DNA from: Termitomyces sp. T153
Lineage: Eukaryota > Basidiomycota > Agaricomycetes > Agaricales > Lyophyllaceae
Assembly: GCA_018296165.2 (NCBI GenBank)
Contig: JACKQL020000058.1
Location: 248,001-312,000, forward strand
Length of the DNA: 64,000 nucleotides
Reading direction: 5' to 3'
Shown in pieces: positions 1 to 9,950 of this stretch. The notes beneath the pieces were generated by a model that saw only the letters and a list, made by a program, of their open reading frames with translations, had not been told where the DNA came from and searched no databases. Numbering within the stretch: position 1 is the first letter of the stretch; every line of letters starts with the position of its first letter. A program made the translations under genes and the position numbers.

Positions 1-1342
1 GGTATACACGAGTGCTGGGAACGTATTGTTGGCGGAAGGGTGAAAATGGCGAGTACGGACGAAATTGAAGGATGAGGGAGACGGACGGTCGAAGCGAGTG
101 GACTATGGATTGAGAAGAGTCGACTCAAAATTGGCGTGGTGACAGGACAGGAGTCGAAAGAAAGATGAAAGGAAGAAACAACCAAATGACGTCGGAAGGG
201 CCAACAAATCGGTTGAATGACGAAAGCAAGCGGGAATAAGGTTTGGGACTCTGGAGGATTATGAGACCGACTGTTGGTCTACTTTGAAATCAGGGAGGGA
301 TCGGCGATCGTCACCATTAAATCGCATCGGATATAAAAAGGACTACGGTACAAAGAATAAGATAGTTTTTTTCCCCCTCTAAAAACGACTCGTTTCAAGC
401 AGACTTCTAAAGATTCTTGACGCTATCCTCTGCTTGTGTTGACGTCAATTCTCGTGGCTTTGGTATTCTGGTCGTTCCGTCTCTCGCTGCTTTGATTGTT
501 TATGCGCTAGAATCGTCTTCTTTGAAAACGCTAAGACTACTCAACGACAAGACTTACCTAGTGGTCTCCGTGTTCTAGAGAATCGAATAGGATAACTTTC
601 GACCGTCCTCCCTCTTTGATCCCATCATTGTTACGAAATCAACGAACCTCCATCCGTCCTCTCGCAAAACTCTCTTACGGTTCTTGTTATAACAGATAGC
701 TCGTTTCACTGGTGGCGAATACTACTAGTCAACTTACCCTCTGCTTCTGTGTCACTCTTAGACGCTAAAGGAGACTCTTCGACCGCTCACTATCTCTTTC
801 TGAGGAGGCGTAAACTCCTACTACACCGTTATTGATTAGCCTCAATCTCGGTTAAGGAAAAAGTGCTCAAGTCCTGGTAAAGAAGAATCGAGACCACGTA
901 GGTATGGGAATGCGATTAAGCAACTGCTTCCCGTGCTTGGTTAATGATCGCGAACATGCCCTCGATGTCCCTCAGTGAATGCGGGCGGGTTGCGGCCTGG
1001 GTGCCATGTATGAGTTTGTGTAGATATAGTGCACTGGTTGGGGCGTGACGCTTGTGAAGAGGATCAAAGAATGCCCGGTGGCTGTACACCTTGTTACCCA
1101 CTCCTCAGCCGGAAGAAACTGACCCGTGAGGCCAGAGCCCTTCAGTATATGACTTCAATTAAATCATTCGTCTGGAGTCCACAGGAATCGATGGCGTCTA
1201 CTGAAAATCACGACATATCGCGTATCGTGAATCTTTTCCGGGTTATTCTAAAGCGAAAGAAGACAGAGATGCTTTGGCCCAATTGCAATGCCGCCCGGCC
1301 ACATGTACACGCGGCCAATGCGCATATTGTGAGGACTCAGAC
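1..1342. other. Intergenic host DNA, no supported gene
   Basis: This stretch has normal CpG content, unlike the transposon islands. Only short overlapping open frames occur (for example around 1029-1388), with no recognisable domain. I see no tRNA, repeat or transposon end. The last part (from about 1343) begins to match the sequence at 15585, which is the start of the duplicated F-box region. Confidence 0.5.
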
Positions 1343-1431
1343 CAACACAACGCTGCGCTCACTCGCTCGCACATCACAACAGAAATAAGCTCGAAGCTCC
1401 AATCATCCTACCCAGTCATTCATTTTGACTC

Positions 1432-2698
1432 ATGCCTTCTGAAACGATTTTTCCTTTTCCTCAAGAAATCGTTGACCTATTTATCGAGAACATCTGGTCA
1501 TTTTCTCTCTCAGACAAGGACCGTGATACTCTTAAAGCATGCTCTCTCGTCTCTCGCCTGTTCTGTGAGAGCGCACAGGCAAGTCTGTTCGCGATGATCA
1601 CCATCACCTTCCGAGAGCCTGATCCTGCCACCGATAAGCGCCCTAAAAGGGACCCTTCAGCTTTCACCCCCCGACTGTGAGATTTTGTTGGCGTCTTGAA
1701 TCTTCAATATCTATCATCGTGCCAAAATGCAAACCTTGACCAGAATGATTATCCAACTATCCATATGCAATTTCCTAGACTCGGATACTTGTTTTTTCAA
1801 GGATACGACAGATTGAAATGGCCTTCGACAGCTCCCTGGTTTAGAAACAGATTTTATTCAATGATGCAGTTGCCTACCCTCACGTTACTGCAGATAGGTG
1901 GAATCAGTGGATTCCTAGCAGCAGCTTTCCAACCTTGCATCCAGCTCCACCTCATGGTCATTGGGGTCACTTTCAGTGTGAACATCGACGCCGATGAAGA
2001 ATGTGCTCTTACACTTTCTGCATCATCGGGTTCCAACAAACAAGGTTGCCTCCAAGTCTTCAAATATTCCACTTCGATTAACAGCGAATCGACTATCGGC
2101 CAGCTTATAGATGCACTTAGCGATCCTTCTTCACTTCTATCTGTCATGCGTCTCCGGAAGCTCACGGCTTTTGTATCTGATGATTCCTCATATACCGATT
2201 GTCAGCGCATCCTTGAACTCACATCCCCATATCTTGAAGAACTGGCCGTGTCCCAGGTAGGGCCCTTCGGTGTACACATTCATTTGAAACACAACAATGT
2301 GTCCCTCAACCTATTCCACAGATAATCGTCTTCTTCAATATCCGCGCCCTGAAATCTTACGCGCCGTCTCACTTTTCACGATTCCATCTGATATCGACGG
2401 TGTGGTTCGTCATCCCTCTATACTGGCCATGAATCATCCCAACTTGTCTGAGCTGGGCCTTAGCATTATCCGCGACATGAGGCTGACTGATGTACGCGAC
2501 TTTGCACCTGATCTTATGGCTGGATTCAAACTATTGGATGACAAGATCATGAGCAAGCCCCTTGTGACAAATCTAAAGCTTCTGTGCCTCGGACTGCATA
2601 TCGATTTTCAAGGGAAAGCGAATGAAGAAATCCCTATGATTCTCGAGCTCATAATCCCGCATTTTCTGTTCACCCGCTGTGTTGAGGTTGTCGACTGA
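1432..2698 (+). pseudogene. F-box-like protein, copy 1 (one in-frame stop)
   Basis: The start at 1432 opens a frame whose first ~50 residues read as an F-box-like motif (PFPQEIVDLFIENIW, then CSLVSRLFC). F-box proteins normally recruit targets to SCF ubiquitin ligases. The frame stays the same from 1432 to 2269 but is broken by a TGA at 1678-1680. The paralogue at 15684 has an arginine codon (CGC) there, so this looks like a CGN-to-TGA nonsense change. A 52-bp intron (2270-2321, GTGTAC...CACAG) rejoins the frame as ...VGPF/DNRLLQYP. The C-terminal exon has LRR-like text (LSELGLSII, LKLLCLGLHIDF) and stops at 2696-2698, where copy 2 reads TCA and continues. It is probably a young pseudogene; stop-codon readthrough or an assembly error cannot be excluded from sequence alone. 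Confidence 0.7.
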
Positions 2699-3539
2699 TC
2701 ACACCCCACATATAAAGTGGTTACAAGTCTTGTAGATCCAGGCCCAGTCACAATGGTTAACTTATATCTATGAGCTACGGTGCACAATTGTTGTGCAAGT
2801 ACCACTCGCAGGTCTTGAATTCTTCTCGATTCGGTATTTATGCACTGTTATTCTGTACAGATACGAGCTCAATGTTGAATTTAATACAAATGACGGATGC
2901 AATCTTACTAGTTTGCGGAACATGGCCAAAGCTTTAAACTCGTAGAGACAGGAGACTGGGATATGATCGATCCCTAGTGTTTACTTTCAGTTTGCAACAG
3001 AAGTCAATGCCATCCTATCTTTTTCGGATGCATCATCGAGGGTCCCTTAAATTTGTATTCAAGCACCTAATCTCCTTCATTGTGCGCAATGAATCTATTG
3101 GGTTGTACTTGTGCCCTTTAGGAACATCATCATAAGGTCGAATAACGGATGACCGCCACGTTTATATGTATATCCTTGGAAAGTGATGACCAGCCTTGAA
3201 GTCTGTTCAGCAGTCGCAAAAGATCAGCACAGAACTAAGGTGGTGGCATGCTCTCCTTGGACTAAAGAAGCAATTTCACATGCGAGGAATGGGGACCATT
3301 CTAGAGTGTGCCGCTACGCCACAAGTAATTTATAAGGTGATGCAGTGAACATCGCGGTGGAATTTGGAGAGGTAGTCCATGATCGATGCATGATCATTGA
3401 TCAACTCAACGGACCAATAAATACTCAGTAAAACGAAGCAAGCACTTAATCAGACGGAGGAATAGGTTTCTAGAATATTAAGCTCGAACACAGAGGCCAC
3501 ATTTTCTCATCTCAATCGAATCAACGGGTTATCTGACTC
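2699..3539. other. Intergenic; contains a segment inverted relative to copy 2
   Basis: No gene is supported. Positions about 2880-2955 match 17140-17215 in the same orientation. Positions about 2978-3494 match 17221-17670 on the opposite strand. After that direct similarity to 17681 onward resumes. The inverted block starts with GTGTT and ends with AACAC in both copies. Confidence 0.6.
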
Positions 3540-3544
3540 CGACA

Positions 3545-3770
3545 TAGCTGGCTTTTCAAGCTCAACAAGGTAGGAAAATTTACAAGCTGCAATCATGCCG
3601 TGACGCGGTGGCCTTCTGCGATCGCCGATGATTGTTGAAGTGATGGCGATGCGTTTCTCAATGCAGTTTACAATGGTCGTCGTACAACATGATTAACACA
3701 ACCCGGGTATCCACGGACACCAGCGTAATAAAATAAGAGAAGCTCAAGTCCAGGATCATAGTCAGGGTCA
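3545..3770 (-). pseudogene. Relic of an F-box/LRR-family protein, copy 1
   Basis: On the minus strand a short frame reads LDLSFSYFITLV, then LMYDDH-like text (IMLYDDHCKLH). It resembles the start of the intact 291-residue regions at 23474 and 62288 (DLSFSY..., IVLHDDHC, NSPYLIDSHKP). Further 3' the match survives only as FSYLVELEKP-like text after frameshifts and stops. It is therefore a fragment of the same family as the genes in the segmental duplication. A matching fragment lies at 17720-17945. Confidence 0.45.
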
Positions 3771-3859
3771 TGAGGTTTGTATGCCATTGACCAAGACTAA
3801 ACCAGAGGAACACGTCAGAAAACTCGAGATGTGGATATTGACACATAAATAGGAAGCAG

Positions 3860-4442
3860 CCGAAAGCCTATTGGGTATTGGCGACATGAAATCAGCTTCA
3901 GATATAGAACATAAAAGTGCTGAATGTGCCAAGAGCACTCAAAGTCTGAACACGTACAGTCGGTTTACATCAAAAAGGACGATTTGAGTGGCAAAGGCCA
4001 TTGTGATGATTGGTACATGGCAAATAGTATTTGAAACTGCTTGGCGACGCATTTTTTTACGGTGATACAAAACATAGTCGTCCAAAATAATGAGGAGTCT
4101 CCGAAAGTGACGCTGAAGAGGTTTACGACATGTGGCATTGAACTTGACAGGAATGCCGCCGAGCACGACGCTAGCCTGTCATCTTTGAATGTTGTCCCAT
4201 TCTTAAATTTCAGGCTTGCGAATCGAGCCTCGTATCACGCCAACATCCCTTCGAGCCTCGGCAAAGCAGCCTTTTTACAGTCGAAACTCGGGGCCATAGC
4301 AAGACCAATGAGTGAGTCCGCTGGCTAGGGAATACGATGACGATAGGCAAGCTGGGTTGGAAACCAAAAGCGACATCAAACTGGCAAGAAGATCCAAGAA
4401 GTAAGAGTGTGGTATGTAGCGACCACCTCGACACTTTTTTTT
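3860..4442. other. Intergenic, no supported gene
   Basis: Only short open frames on both strands, without a domain, are visible. The T-run at 4434-4442 lies just past the stop of the minus-strand F-box gene. I see no repeat or RNA gene here. Confidence 0.4.
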
Positions 4443-5730
4443 TCAGTATAAATTGATGTGGTTGATTCCAAGTACGGCCACCGTACTCAAACGGTTTGGT
4501 AGTTGTGTCACAACGAGCTGACCCGACGACGCCAAGCGGGGCAGTAGCATCGGAAGATCATCCCAAAGATCCTTCCATTCATGTCCTACTCGTATCTCCA
4601 AACATTCAAATTGTGCTCCACGCATTTTGAGTAGTAACCCCTCAAGCCGCTGCCATGAGTCCTCTGTGTGATTGGAATACACATATATGACGACACTAGT
4701 GAGGTTGTTGGCTTTTGGTATCTGCTCAAGGAACGAGATCATGCTACTGTTGTCTTCCCAGTCTATTATATAGAACGTGAGGAGCCGCAGGATGCTAGGA
4801 TCAGGGAGATTTAACGTTTCCCAACACACTTCGAAAGCTTGAGCAGGAATGTTAATGATTGATTATAGGCAAGGAAGGAAAGAAATTATACACACAGGGC
4901 TCGAAACGAATTTCTAGGTGCTTAAGAGACCCAGCGGTTAATCTGAGGACTTCTTGGACGGCGTTTTCACTTTCTCTGTCGAAAACGCTGAGCTTAAGTT
5001 TTTGAAGTCGAGTAATGGACAAGGGAGATGAGGGATTGGACTTGAGTGCTTTAACGAGAAGAGGAAATGTGAGGTCGAAGAAACCCAAACCCTCGAGGTG
5101 ACCCCGTTGTGGTGGTAACAACGGGAGAAGGCCGCTGTCAATTATATTGGTATTGACATCGAGCGTGACAGAACTTGAATCGACATAAAGTTCCTGAACC
5201 TGGCCACAAGTCAAAAGAACACCAACGGGAAACTCAAAAATGTTGTAGATCTCCAGTGAGCGAAGAGTGGGTACGTGCATCATTTTGAAGATATCACTTT
5301 TACACGTGTCCCAATCTGAACCAAGCGTCCAAGTCCAGTCGAGAGGCTCCTGAAAATTATCTCCTGTAATGTTGAGATGGGTCAAGTTTGGTAGAGAGGG
5401 GAAAGAGGCGTAGGATCTGGGGAGGGTTGATTCTAACACGATGCGAAGCTTGGTCACGAAGCCGCGCAGCCGTTCGTTCGACATCAGCACTTGATTGAGC
5501 AAGTTCGGGCGGCAAGAGCTGTTGTACTTGGAGTTGGGAAAGTATATCGAAACGTCGTGGAATAGTCGCTTTTGTGCGTTCTTACGCAAAGAAGAACACG
5601 TAAGGCTACAGTTCACCAACGTGAGTGCTGTTTTGCGGTGCTCTGAATATGTATAAGCCATGGAGACAAAGGAGATTTCATCCAGGATGAGGTCGAGGAT
5701 CTCTTGTGGTAAAATTGGTCGAGAATACAT
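4443..5730 (-). CDS. F-box protein with LRR-like C-terminus (two exons)
   Basis: Exon 1 runs 5730-4896 and exon 2 runs 4837-4443. The 58-bp intron (4838-4895, GTGTGT...CTCAAG) joins the frame as RFEP/SFEVCWETL. The product is 409 residues. The first ~60 residues form an F-box (ILPQEILDLILDEI, then LTLVNCSLTCSSLRKNAQKRLFHD), the Skp1-binding module of SCF ubiquitin ligases. The rest has irregular leucine-rich text (LPNLTHLNITGDNF, MHVPTLRSLEIYNIF, LKHLEIRFEP), the usual substrate-binding region of this fungal family. The ATG at 5730 is the first in frame and directly precedes the F-box. No stop or frameshift is visible, so this is the best-preserved F-box gene in the window. Its substrate is unknown. 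Confidence 0.8.
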
Positions 5731-6163
5731 TCAAGATGGAGCGAGAGATGGAAAACAGTTGGGTGGGAACTTGAAGCTTGAAGCTTAAGCTTGAGCTTGA
5801 AGCCCATTATTGGGCTCAACAAGGGCGATCAAGGCAAACAAGTGTAATCAAGCGATATTAGAGTTGCGTCAAAGCTCGGTCGAAGCCTGTCGAAGCTGAC
5901 GGATGTTGAACGTGAACGCGTGAACGTTTGAACATCTCCCATCCAATCATCGATGCATCCTCGTACTGTTCTTCTTATGTAACTGAATCTGATCAATTTC
6001 TTTCATCTTGACTTCTTTTCAGCTTGCTTCCGCGCGAATGCGCTGAGGATTGTGTTATCTGACAAGAGCTTCTATAAATTTAGCAGTGTAATTTGTTTGG
6101 TCATCGCATGGATCAAACAATGCGTCTGAGTTGATCCGATCGTCGAGTGTAGTTGACTATACC
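5731..6163. promoter_or_regulatory. Upstream region of the 4443-5730 gene, with AAGCTTG repeats
   Basis: Just 5' of the minus-strand F-box gene, positions 5773-5803 repeat AAGCTT/GAGCTTGAA units that are partly palindromic. The rest is unremarkable host DNA with CpG. It ends at the target duplication (ACC, 6161-6163) of the MITE. A promoter role is inferred from position only. Confidence 0.3.
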
Positions 6164-6366
6164 CACTGCGGGCGCCGGAAGTTGATTCCCTTGGAAAAAG
6201 GGATAAAGAAACATGTTATGCCATTTCTTTATCAGCTTTTGGTTCTGGAAAAAGTCATTTTCCATTGTCTAATGCCTTTTTCCCCTTGAAATATGTGCAT
6301 TAGGAATGGCATAACATGTTTCTTTTTCACTTGTTTCAAGGGAAACAACTTCTGGCACCTGCAGTG
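6164..6366. mobile_element. 203-bp MITE, CACTGC ends, ACC target duplication
   Basis: The element has ~59-bp terminal inverted repeats. The left end begins CACTGCGGGCGCCGGAAGTT and the right end, reverse-complemented, begins CACTGCAGGTGCCAGAAGTT. The match continues through an AAGAAACATGTTATGCC block in both arms. It is flanked by a 3-bp direct repeat, ACC (6161-6163 and 6367-6369). CACT-type ends with 3-bp duplications are the pattern of CMC (EnSpm/CACTA-like) DNA transposons, so it is probably a non-autonomous relative of that group. A second member of the same length lies at 24147-24349. No coding capacity is seen. Confidence 0.85.
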
Positions 6367-7735
6367 ACCTGTTTCTTCCTTGTTCCACCATATTGTCTCT
6401 CAATATCATCCCCTTTTCCCACCAGGATCATGACCTCTTTTGAATTCTCTTTGAAGAGTTTAAAAGCAGTTATCAACCCATGTCCTCTAGGGCTCTTCGG
6501 AATGCCGAAATCAACCGCAACCAAGTTCATTGAGCACAGAAGCTTGATATGAGCTTTATGGTACACCTAACATTTATGATATGTGAGATGGTTGGGCAAG
6601 CACTCCCAGCCCATGGCATGCAACTCAAGGTGATAGTGCACAACTTGCCAAGATATTAGACAGAAATCAAAAGCTAACACAGCAAGTTACACATCTGGAG
6701 AAGTTCATGCAAGGATCCTACAAAAACCTCTTTTCTTAGATTAAGTGTGCATATCACTAGTCAATGAAATGGTACTGAGCATAATAATGCTATAGAGTAT
6801 CTAAATATGAAATCCTCAATGCTTTCAAATCTGTTACCACTCAAAGCAGCTCCAGAATTGCTACCAGTCCCAATGTACAGCCTGCAAAGGTGTCAAAGAT
6901 ACCTTTGCAAGGCACTAACAATGATGAGCCTATTGTGAAGAAGTCAAAAAAAGCATTGGTAAGTAAAGTCAACAATGCAAGTACATCACTAATGATTTGT
7001 ATGGGCTTGTCATCAGTGATTCTTGTTTCTAGAAGCATTTGTAAGCAAGAATGAATATGCTTGACACTAAGAGTCATCTTTGGACATATTGACAGATGCT
7101 ATGGTCTGTGCCTTTGGCATGGGCTTGTAGCTCTTGCTAAGTCCTGGACCCAGCCTCACTACATTTGGTTACATCTTTGTGTTTTGTCAACTCAGTACTG
7201 AGATTCAAACCCAACATGTTCATTTACAATCTTTGTATTTCATCAACTCAATGCTAAGATCCAGACCCAACCTCACTATGTTAAGTCAGGTCTTTGCAAC
7301 TTTGAAGAGCATGTTTAACAATTTTTTGACACCAAAGTATACTAAAGAGAAAAGAATTAGAAAGTAGCTGGAGCAATGAGATATCTATAATCTCATTTTT
7401 GGTATTACTAAGACAATACTTAGGAATCAGACCTTTGACTTTTCTTTCTTAAAGTGGTGATGATGCTTTAATAATCCCTTTTCAATACTCTATCTAATCA
7501 AGATTTATTAAGCATCACTTATCTGTTTTCTTCAACTTGATATATCTGATATCTGACATATGACCATCTGATCACAAACCATACACCTTCAAACCAGAAA
7601 GCCCATAGATCCCAGATCCTCAGGAATGGAAGCTGGCCTACATCTATCAACAATCCAATCTAACAATATATATATATATATTTGTGTGTATGTGTGTGTA
7701 TTAGTATTGAGCAAAAAACCTCCTGTTCTAGTCCC
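6367..7735. other. CpG-depleted transposon-derived DNA, no recognisable gene
   Basis: CpG dinucleotides nearly vanish immediately right of the MITE. A short minus-strand frame (6566-6336) overlaps the MITE and matches nothing I know. Similar word groups recur at 7130-7300 (CAACTCAATGCTAAGATCCAGACCCAACCT-like phrases), suggesting a degenerate internal repeat. A TA/TG microsatellite lies at 7669-7701. This probably includes the 3' flank of the Helitron on the minus strand, but I could not place its terminus. Confidence 0.4.
7669..7701. repeat. TA/TG microsatellite
   Basis: An alternating (TA)n tract is followed by TGTG(TA)TGTGTGTG, in AT-rich transposon-derived DNA just downstream of the Helitron 1 helicase. 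Confidence 0.8.
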
Positions 7736-9950
7736 TTAACAAAGGACCACCAACTTTACACATTCTATCTTAATACTGCCTTCTGAAGCTTTTCCCATCT
7801 CAAAGCACCCTGAGACTTGTTGATTGTCTAGCAAAGGTTGAGTGAACTGGGAATTGTCTCCTGCACAACAGAATTGGCAAATCCTCTTCAGAGAGACATC
7901 CATGTTGATACCTGGAATCAAAACAATTGATCCTGCAAACTTGGCATCTCCACTGATGATCTGACATCTGAGAACTCTGGTGCTGATGTGGGTGACAATC
8001 ATTCTTGTTCCATTACAAAGTCCTTTAGTTGTATCCAGATTCCTGAGCAGCATGACAGGAACACCAATCTTCAGAGCCAATTTAGCCAAAGGCAAACTAC
8101 TGGCTCTCTGAGAGTTGAGGTATTCCATTGGATACAATCCAAGGCCATTAGATATGATAGAATTGCACTCTGCAAGATTTGCTCTTCTCACATCTCTGCA
8201 CAACTTCTGAGTTGATATCCTCTACATCAGAGTTCTTGCCAGAAAGAATGGTATGGTCCAGGTAATACTGATCATCTTGATAGTGATCAATATGAGGATA
8301 AGTGGAAGAGATAAATCCAGCAACAGAATTGCCATCACAGACCACAGTTTCTGGAAGTTGTACTGTTTCTCCAGGCCCAAGATTTTTTAAGTAGTGGACT
8401 TGAATCTGATCCCAAAATCTTCCTCTTTTGAGTGAAGCAGCAATCATCTGCTGCCTGAGTCCTTGTTGAATGACTGGAAGAATTTGCTGAAAATCTCCTC
8501 CAAACACCACAGTCACTCCACCAAAAGGAACATCCTTTTCCAGGATGGCTTGAAACCCTTGATCCACAGAGTCAATGGCATTTTTGTGTTGCATTGGGAC
8601 TTCATTCCAGATGACAACTTTGGTCTGGAGTAAGAGTTGAGACAGCTGAGTCTCTTGATATTGGCAATGGATGTATCCAGAGCAGGAATGGGAATTTTGA
8701 ACCTTGAATGTGTAGTTCTACCACCCTCCAGCAATAAGGCAGCAATCCCAGATGATGCTGCATATAATGCCACATCTCCATTGGGCCAAACAGCAGAAGC
8801 CAAAGTGTTGCAGACAAAGGTTTTGCCACATCCACCTGCACTGTGAACAAATATCATCTTGCCCAAATTGTTGTCCACAGAGTCCATAACTTCATCAAAG
8901 GCCCCCGATTGTTCATCATTAAGCCTGGCCTTGTTTTCATCCCCTCTTTTCCTCAACTCCTCAACATCATAATCAGTTTCTTCTTAAAACAGTCTATTCC
9001 TTGAAACAGTCTATTCCCTAAAATCATTTGATCAGCATTAATGTAAAATCTTTATACAATGGCCAACTTACCTGGAATCACCTTCTAAATTTGTTGGGGT
9101 TCTAACATGTTGGGAAAGTCTTGAAGAGTCTTGCCAAAATTCTTCCTATCATTGATCAGATGAAGGCCATAGTCATTGACATCTTCATTGGTAAAGACTC
9201 TGTCCCTGTACTGCCAGACATTTTTCAGTCTGGGGTTGAAGATCATCACAAATAGAGTGCTTGAATTTATCCCATAGAGCCTCTGGAGTGGTAGGAGCAC
9301 AGTGGATTAGGATAGTGTAAAAGAGCTGTCTGAGAGCTGATCCTGATTGGATTGGAGCAGCTTTAGCAAGAAAATGCCTCTATTCTGCGTCATCTTCCAA
9401 AGAACCAAGGGCATTGCATGCCTCCTTGTAAGTAGGATAGGTGTGGCCATTGACTGTTTTGAGATCAGCCCATGATGTTGCATTGGTCACAACTGTCAGG
9501 AGCATCCTAAGGTAGAACCTTTTCCCCTGTTTTGATGAAGCAAAGTACATCCTTCCAATAGCTGTTCCTCTTTTCCTCTCCTTACAAGTCCATTTGGAAG
9601 CTTCATAGACAAACTTGGTTGGAAAGCTTTGATAGGTGTTGTTGTTGTTAGGGGATCTGGCATTGGCTTTAGACTAAGCAGTGAGTGTGGTCTTGTTTGC
9701 ATTAGGTTCTGAGAGTAGACTTCATGTTGGCCCTCCAAATGCACAGGTAACCAATATGCAGGGGGTGTTCTCCATATATGTTGAATTCAAAGATGTGCTA
9801 GCAAACCTCAGGTGCAGTGTATCTGGCATCCAAGTGTTCCTTGATTTCATCCCTCTGCTCTCAGCTACAGCTGGTCAGATGGGAATGGCTACTGGCAGAC
9901 CTCCTGGCATCACACCACTTTCTCTCTCCATGTCATGGGATGACATAGCA
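7736..9950 (-). pseudogene. Helitron Pif1-like helicase fragment (Helitron 1)
   Basis: Read on the minus strand, the region encodes the C-terminal half of a Helitron RepHel protein. The inter-domain linker (EGQHEVYSQ, YFASSKQGKRFYLRMLL, WADLKTVNGHTYPTYKEAC) lies about 9900-9085. The Pif1 helicase domain follows: Walker A HSAGGCGKT near 8860, AASSGIAALLLEGGRTTHS near 8770, a Walker B region reading VIWNEVPM near 8600, VFGGDFQQILPV near 8490 and the C-terminal motif LRNLDTTKGLCNGTR near 8030. The Walker B aspartate is asparagine, and several stops and frameshifts separate the pieces. The Rep (HUH) half is missing, so the copy is 5'-truncated and dead. Helitrons move by rolling-circle replication using RepHel. 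Confidence 0.8.

Noticed and set aside
2978..3494. The inverted block as a TIR transposon
   Set aside because: Only 5 bp (GTGTT/AACAC) are inverted at the ends and no target duplication was seen; a local inversion is simpler.
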